The position numbers and the translations under genes were made by a program. This document shows, in pieces, positions 14,461 through 18,381 of a stretch of 18,381 bases of DNA. Source of the DNA: Nitrospiraceae bacterium (lineage in GTDB: Bacteria; Nitrospirota; Nitrospiria; Nitrospirales; Nitrospiraceae); NCBI GenBank assembly GCA_005800255.1, contig SYGW01000051.1:1-18381 (forward strand). Direction: 5' to 3'. The notes beneath the pieces are model-generated. The model made no database searches. It worked only from the letters and a program-made list of their open reading frames with translations, and had not been told where the DNA came from. How positions within the stretch are numbered: the first letter of the stretch is position 1; every line of letters begins with the position of its first letter.

Positions 14461-15180
14461 ATGAAAGGCGGCGTATTCCTTAAGCCAGCAATCCTGATCG
14501 TCGGGGTCTATGTCTTCCTGAAAATGGTGTTACCGCTGTTCACGGCCCCGCTTCCGGCCAGCTTGATTTTCCTCTACCTGGCCCTGACAACGACCGGGAT
14601 CGTGATCTTCGCCACGCTCAGCGGCCCTTCCACGGATGCGTTTTTCGGGCCCATCGTGCGGTTTCTGACCGGGGAAGGGCAGGGTGGGGCGGCTCAGGGG
14701 GCGCGGGTCGCCGTGCTGCTTCTGTTCCCCATGTTGGTCGGCTGGCAAACCTATACCAGTACGGCGCCGAGCGATCAGCCACCGGCCGAGAACCGCACCA
14801 TCCATCCGGCGCCTCCCGGGGAGTACACTGGGCTCTCGAATCCCGTGCCGAACACTCCGGAAAACGTGATGACCGGAAAGGGGCTCTATGCCGCGTTCTG
14901 TTCCCCCTGCCATGGAGGGAACTTTGACGGGAAGGGGCCCGCGTCGAGAGGGTTCAATCCGCCGCCGGCAAATTTCTCCGATCCGACGACCATCGCGATG
15001 CTGCAGGAGAGCTACTTGTTCTGGCGCATTAAAAAGGGCGGGGTCGGCCTGCCGATCGAGGGCATGCCCTGGAAGTCGGCCATGCCGCGCTGGGAAGTGG
15101 AGTTGCCTGATGAGTGGATTTGGAAGATTATCATGGGCGAATACGACGGGGCCCACCAGAAGCCAAGGACTTGGGAATAG
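14461..15180 (+). CDS. Membrane-anchored monoheme c-type cytochrome (FWRI type)
   Basis: Of 239 residues, three hydrophobic stretches (about 9-27, 33-53 and 81-96) precede a periplasmic-side cytochrome domain. The heme motif is CSPCH (147-151), and Met202 or Met208 (IEGMPWKSAMP) is the likely axial ligand. The segment YLFWRIKKGG (185-194) followed by PWKSAMP matches VWFWRISEG and AWKSKLP in the cytochrome at 5645, so the two are paralogs with different anchors: a lipid there, helices here. The ATG has GGTGGAAG in front. The next gene begins 20 bases downstream. It is probably a fixed electron relay of the complex. Confidence 0.9.
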   Translation: MKGGVFLKPAILIVGVYVFLKMVLPLFTAPLPASLIFLYLALTTTGIVIFATLSGPSTDAFFGPIVRFLTGEGQGGAAQGARVAVLLLFPMLVGWQTYTSTAPSDQPPAENRTIHPAPPGEYTGLSNPVPNTPENVMTGKGLYAAFCSPCHGGNFDGKGPASRGFNPPPANFSDPTTIAMLQESYLFWRIKKGGVGLPIEGMPWKSAMPRWEVELPDEWIWKIIMGEYDGAHQKPRTWE

Positions 15181-15184
15181 TCAC

Positions 15185-15191
15185 GGAGGAG
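15185..15191 (+). promoter_or_regulatory. Shine-Dalgarno supporting ATG 15200
   Basis: GGAGGAG ends eight bases before ATG 15200, an ideal spacing. A weaker GAGG five bases before ATG 15242 supports the competing start. Confidence 0.55.
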
Positions 15192-15199
15192 AGCCGTCG

Positions 15200-16075
15200 A
15201 TGGCCGTCTTCCACGCCGTACGAGCGAATCAAGAGGAACCTATGAGGACGTTGGGTCAAGTCAAGCCCTGGTGTGCCGGGCTCCTGGTTGGGACGATGCT
15301 GGCGGTTGGCTCTCTGGCCCCCTCCCCAGGCCTTGCGCAGGAAAGTGTGTCGGTCCGAGCGGCGCTGGTCAAGGGGGCGCTGCCGGCCGATGATCCTGCG
15401 GCGGCGGCCTGGAATAGTGCGCCTGCTTCGGAGTTTCCGATGTCCCCGCAGGTCCACTGGCCCAACCGGATTCAGGAAGTGACGGTCAAGTCTGTCAAGG
15501 TTCGCGCGTTGCACGATGGGCAGCAGATTGCCGTCCTTCTGGAGTATGAAGATCCGAGCCAGGACCCGGATGATGCCGCCGGCTTGGAGTTTATGGTGGG
15601 GGATAAGAAAGCCCACTTTGCGCACGGGCAGCCGATGGCGCAGGTGCAGGGCGGTCCGGTGAACATCTGGTTCTGGAAGAACAAGGACAACAACGCGCTG
15701 GACATGAATGCCCAGGGCTTCGGCAGCTTGAAGGTGCAAGACCAGCAGGATGTCAAGGCCAAGGGGGTCTATCAGAACGGCTCCTGGAAGGTCGTCTTCA
15801 GCCGGGCCCTCTCCACGCCCGATGTCGAGCATGACACGCAGATCAAGCCGGGTGACTTTATCAATATTGCCTTTGCCATCTGGGATGGAAAGAAGCTGGA
15901 GAGCGGGGATTTGAAGGAAAAGGGCTCGCAGAAGGCGGTCTCTTCCTGGTGGTACTTCAGAGCTGATCCCCCGCCGGACTATTCAGCCTATTATTACGTG
16001 GCCCTGGCGGTGGGGCTTGCGGTGGGCTTTCAGTTTGTCATCATCAGGAAGTTGAAGAAAGGGGCGACCTCATGA
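15200..16075 (+). CDS. Heme b-binding protein of the EB_dh / type II DMSO-reductase gamma family, membrane-anchored
   Basis: Members of this family are the heme b gamma subunits of ethylbenzene, dimethylsulfide and related dehydrogenases; nitrite oxidoreductase gamma subunits belong here too. The protein is 291 residues from ATG 15200. A signal peptide (about residues 15-47, ending GLAQ) precedes the beta-sandwich: VKVRALHDGQQIAVLLEYED, VNIWFWKNKDNNALDM, GSWKVVFSRAL, INIAFAIWDG and QKAVSSWWYF. A Met near 146 and Lys245 are the most likely heme ligands by comparison with the Met/Lys pair of the family. Unlike soluble gamma subunits it ends in a helix (about 264-283) with a basic tail. ATG 15242 would give a tidier signal peptide. 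The ATGA overlap with the next gene implies coupled translation. No molybdenum subunit is nearby, so the protein probably serves the cytochrome complex. Confidence 0.82.
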   Translation: MAVFHAVRANQEEPMRTLGQVKPWCAGLLVGTMLAVGSLAPSPGLAQESVSVRAALVKGALPADDPAAAAWNSAPASEFPMSPQVHWPNRIQEVTVKSVKVRALHDGQQIAVLLEYEDPSQDPDDAAGLEFMVGDKKAHFAHGQPMAQVQGGPVNIWFWKNKDNNALDMNAQGFGSLKVQDQQDVKAKGVYQNGSWKVVFSRALSTPDVEHDTQIKPGDFINIAFAIWDGKKLESGDLKEKGSQKAVSSWWYFRADPPPDYSAYYYVALAVGLAVGFQFVIIRKLKKGATS

Positions 16076-17121
16076 AGGCGGTGGCGCAGGCGATAGACGG
16101 CGCGCGCATGGGGACGACGGGCGGCCGGCGGAAGTTTGTCGTGGCGGCTCTGGTGATCGGGATTGCCGCAGCGGTCGGAGGCGCAGGCTGCGCCCTCTTC
16201 CAGAGCGAACAGGTCGCCAAAGGCAAGCATCTTTACGAACACTACTGCATGCATTGCCATGGCGAGCACGGGCGGCAGAACGAAGGATACAACTGGAATC
16301 AGATGCCCGATCCCAAGCCCAAGGATCTTTCCAATAAGTCTGAAATGTCCACATTCAAAGACGAGGAGATCTTCAACACGGTCTCCCGAGACATGAAGGA
16401 TACGACCCCGGAGATTGGCGATAAGATCGGGGACGACGATTTTGCCGTTCCGACCATGCCCACGTTCAAGTACACGCTGTCGGAAGATGAAATTTGGGCT
16501 ATTGTCGCCTACGTCCGAACCTTGCACGGGATGCAACTGACCTATAATGTCGAAGGTCGGAAAAAGGAAATTGCGGATCAATTGCAGGCCGCCCAGCAGA
16601 AATTCGATCAGGCCAAGCAGACTTTCGATGCGGCGGAAAAGAAGGCCAGCGACGAGGCGGAGAAGAGCGGCAAAGATGTGGATGATGCCGCAACCGCTAA
16701 AGAACAAGAAACCATGGGGGGGGCCTCCAAGGAGCTTGAGGTGGCCAAGGCCGCGTTGGCAAACTTCACCGCCAGACCCAAGTTTGCGTCCGTCCCAAGG
16801 CCGGATATGACGATGGCCGCCGACGTGGCGGCCAAGCAAGCCGCAATGGGCAAGCGGCTCTACTCGAACAAGTATGGCTGCAATGCCTGCCACCGGGTTG
16901 GGGAGGAGGGTGGAGTCGTCGGTCCGGCCCTGGACCGAGCCGGCTTTCGGCTGAACAGCACCTGGGTGGTGCGCTGGATCAAGTATCCACAGAGCATGAA
17001 GCCGGAGACCCGCATGCCGAATCTCGGGATCAGTGACCCGGACGCCAAGGCGATTGCCATGTATTTGGCCACCCTGCAGGCTCCCAAGCCAGAGAAGCCG
17101 ATCGAGAAGCCGGCCAGCTAA
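16072..17121 (+). CDS. Diheme c-type cytochrome lipoprotein with coiled-coil linker
   Basis: Of 349 residues, GGRRKFVVAALVIG (17-30) looks like a twin-arginine signal, and GAGC places a lipidated Cys at 40. The first heme domain has CMHCH (59-63). The second has CNACH (270-274) with Met315 (TRMPN) as axial ligand. Between them residues 162-230 are rich in Ala, Lys, Gln and Glu and read as a long coiled coil (EIADQLQAAQQKFDQAKQTF and onward), so the two hemes may be held well apart. The start overlaps the upstream stop (ATGA). It is the last gene of the run and ends 27 bases before the convergent ubiA-type gene. It may link the membrane complex to a partner carrier. Confidence 0.92.
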   Translation: MKAVAQAIDGARMGTTGGRRKFVVAALVIGIAAAVGGAGCALFQSEQVAKGKHLYEHYCMHCHGEHGRQNEGYNWNQMPDPKPKDLSNKSEMSTFKDEEIFNTVSRDMKDTTPEIGDKIGDDDFAVPTMPTFKYTLSEDEIWAIVAYVRTLHGMQLTYNVEGRKKEIADQLQAAQQKFDQAKQTFDAAEKKASDEAEKSGKDVDDAATAKEQETMGGASKELEVAKAALANFTARPKFASVPRPDMTMAADVAAKQAAMGKRLYSNKYGCNACHRVGEEGGVVGPALDRAGFRLNSTWVVRWIKYPQSMKPETRMPNLGISDPDAKAIAMYLATLQAPKPEKPIEKPAS

Positions 17122-17148
17122 GCTGGTCTCTCATCCGGTCGGAGCGGT

Positions 17149-18060
17149 CTATGGAAGTAGAACTCCGGCCCAGATGCCTACCAGGATCGCCATGCCGATC
17201 CATACGTGCTGTCTGAACAAGGCGAACGCGATGGGCTGCGACACAGGGCCTCTTAGGAGGCGAACCTGCCGGCTCATGGTCCATGCCGCTCCGGTCAGCA
17301 TGACGTAGAACGCCGGACCCAAACCGGTAAGCCATCCGGTAGCCCCGACCAGAGCCAATGTTCCGGCGAAGAAACAGGCTACGGCCAGCCATGTCCGTGG
17401 CCCGAAATAGATGGCCGAGGACTTCACGCCGATCCGCTCATCGTCGTCGCGATCCTGCAGTGCATAGATCGTGTCATAGCCCAGAGCCCAGCAGATGGTG
17501 CTGGCATAGAGGAGCCAGACTGGAAAGTCCAGATGGTTTCGCACTGCGGCCCAAGCCATGACCGTGCCCCAGCCAAACGCAATGCCGAGCACGGCTTGCG
17601 GAATTTGCACAAATCGTTTGGAAAAGGGGTAGAGGACGGCCAACAAGAAGGCCATTGGGCTTAGCAAGATGGTGAGACGATTGAGAAAATACAAGAGGGC
17701 GGCAGAGGCGGACAAGAGCAGGAGGGCGGTGACCAGTGAGGCCTGTATGCTCAACGCCCCGCTGGCCAGAGGACGTGTTTGGGTGCGCACCACCTGGCGA
17801 TCGAAGGAGCGGTCGGCCAGATCGTTGAGTGCAACGCCGGCGCTGCGCATCAGAAACGAGCCAACGACGAATACGGCCAGCAGCGTCGGAGAGGGACGTC
17901 CCTCAGAGGCCAAGACTAGGCTCCACAGAGTCGGCCACAACAGGAGGAGGGTGCCGGACTGGTTCCGAAGCCGAATCAAGTCGGCTAGTGGCTGCCAACG
18001 GGGTTGCCTTTCCCCACACAGGGGTGGAGAAAAGTTCTCCGGCGAGGGGACTGGAACCAT
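17149..18060 (-). CDS. ubiA: UbiA-type 4-hydroxybenzoate polyprenyltransferase
   Basis: This family of membrane enzymes attaches a polyprenyl chain to an aromatic acid in quinone synthesis. The protein is 303 residues with about eight or nine helices. GTLLLLWPTLWSL (36-48) is close to the classical UbiA N-terminal helix. The first Asp-rich motif is NDLADRSFD (79-87), with RTQTRPLASG following (92-101). The second is YALQDRDDDERIGVKSSA (199-216), as in 4-hydroxybenzoate transferases. Nitrospira are expected to use menaquinone made by the futalosine route, so the true substrate could be a futalosine-pathway aromatic (MqnP-like role). The ATG at 18060 adds about 20 residues before the family's usual start. 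It is transcribed towards the cytochrome run. Confidence 0.88.
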   Translation of the reverse strand: MVPVPSPENFSPPLCGERQPRWQPLADLIRLRNQSGTLLLLWPTLWSLVLASEGRPSPTLLAVFVVGSFLMRSAGVALNDLADRSFDRQVVRTQTRPLASGALSIQASLVTALLLLSASAALLYFLNRLTILLSPMAFLLAVLYPFSKRFVQIPQAVLGIAFGWGTVMAWAAVRNHLDFPVWLLYASTICWALGYDTIYALQDRDDDERIGVKSSAIYFGPRTWLAVACFFAGTLALVGATGWLTGLGPAFYVMLTGAAWTMSRQVRLLRGPVSQPIAFALFRQHVWIGMAILVGIWAGVLLP

Positions 18061-18068
18061 GCCGCTGA

Positions 18069-18097
18069 CCTTAACGCAAGCACGAAAACCCTGTCAA
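18069..18097 (-). promoter_or_regulatory. Possible promoter of the ubiA-type gene
   Basis: Read on the minus strand, a perfect TTGACA (18097-18092) is followed after 17 bases by TTAAGG (18074-18069), a poor -10 match. Transcription would start within a few bases of the ATG at 18060, giving a nearly leaderless mRNA. The weak -10 box keeps confidence low. Confidence 0.25.
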
Positions 18098-18133
18098 CGT
18101 GGTATCCACAGGGGCCGCATCAGGCCTTTGCGG

Positions 18134-18162
18134 TTGCCTTGCGGCGAGGAATCCGGTATAAC
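18134..18162 (+). promoter_or_regulatory. Promoter for the partial lipoprotein gene
   Basis: TTGCCT (18134-18139) and TATAAC (18157-18162) are 17 bases apart. The expected start of transcription near 18169 would give a leader of about 50 bases before ATG 18221. The 160-base gap between the divergent genes holds this and the weaker minus-strand candidate. Confidence 0.45.
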
Positions 18163-18220
18163 ACCTAACGTGTGGGCTCCGTCCACATTCTTGGTCCCCC
18201 TGCCCGCGCGTACACTTCCT

Positions 18221-18381
18221 ATGACTCGCGTTGTTACCTGGCTTCTTCTCCTTGCGGCCCTCACCGGCTGCAGCGGTCTCACGTCGCGCCCCTGGTTCGG
18301 CGGCGATAGCCGAGGCTATTGGCTGCCTCTGACCGTCAATCTGCAGCTAGATCCCACAGTAACCAGCGCGGCATTCGACTA
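18221..18381 (+). CDS. Lipoprotein, unknown function (3' truncated)
   Basis: The frame is open from ATG 18221 to the window edge, giving 53 residues. MTRVVTWLLLLAALTGC is a clean lipoprotein signal with lipobox LTGC and Cys17 as the lipid site. The mature part begins SGLTSRPWFGGDSRGYWLPL and continues TVNLQLDPTVTSAAFD. I do not recognise the family from this fragment. No strong Shine-Dalgarno is visible (TACACTTCCT precedes the ATG). The promoter-like sequence at 18134-18162 and the signal peptide together make it a likely real gene. Confidence 0.65.
   Translation, partial: MTRVVTWLLLLAALTGCSGLTSRPWFGGDSRGYWLPLTVNLQLDPTVTSAAFD

Noticed and set aside
17113..17127. Inverted repeat CCAGCT-A-AGCTGG across the stop of the diheme cytochrome gene, in the convergent junction
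   Set aside because: The one-base centre leaves too small a loop, and no T-run follows on either strand, so a bidirectional terminator is not supported.
1..18381. CRISPR arrays, insertion sequences, prophage genes, attachment sites
   Set aside because: No regularly spaced repeats, transposase or integrase motifs, or terminal inverted repeats were seen on either strand.

Overview
The window looks like a chromosomal segment from a Nitrospira-type bacterium (phylum Nitrospirota). The assignment is an inference. It rests on GC-rich coding sequence, hopanoid and MEP-pathway genes, and above all a large respiratory cluster that combines cytochrome-bd-like (CydA-like) membrane proteins, Rieske/cytochrome b proteins, many c-type cytochromes and a heme-binding protein of the type II DMSO-reductase gamma family. 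I cannot tell a nitrite oxidiser from a comammox strain, and no nitrite oxidoreductase catalytic subunit is present.

Layout. Positions 1-2812 hold the MEP isoprenoid genes dxs (5' truncated by the window edge) and ispG. A tRNA-Cys with its own promoter-like sequence follows at 2913-2988. Positions 3164-4613 hold the radical-SAM hopanoid gene hpnH and a small conserved-looking protein. A separately promoted, membrane-anchored carboxypeptidase-regulatory-like protein lies at 4862-5434. Positions 5645-17121 are one long run of eleven same-strand, tightly packed genes for membrane electron transfer. On the opposite strand at 17149-18060 is a UbiA-type prenyltransferase. A truncated lipoprotein gene starts at 18221. 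No gene-free stretch exceeds 300 bases. The larger gaps (2813-2912, 2989-3163, 4614-4861, 5435-5644, 18061-18220) hold promoter-like sequences and hairpins, described below.

The main system. The core is a Rieske protein carrying an N-terminal PRC-barrel domain, a cytochrome b fused to its subunit-IV part, and an unrecognised five-helix membrane protein. On each side lies a paralogous module: one CydA-like protein, one monoheme cytochrome with two or three N-terminal membrane helices, and one monoheme cytochrome carrying an FWRI signature. Downstream come a gamma-like (EB_dh) heme b protein and a diheme cytochrome lipoprotein with a coiled-coil linker. Together they encode six c-type hemes, two b hemes in cytochrome b, a Rieske cluster, and probable b hemes in the CydA-like and gamma-like proteins. 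No CydB and no heme-copper oxidase subunit is present. The likeliest reading is one quinol/cytochrome c complex or supercomplex, possibly able to run in reverse to reduce quinone; this is inference. The flanking isoprenoid, hopanoid and prenyltransferase genes supply membrane lipids and quinone side-chain chemistry, which fits the neighbourhood but does not prove co-regulation.
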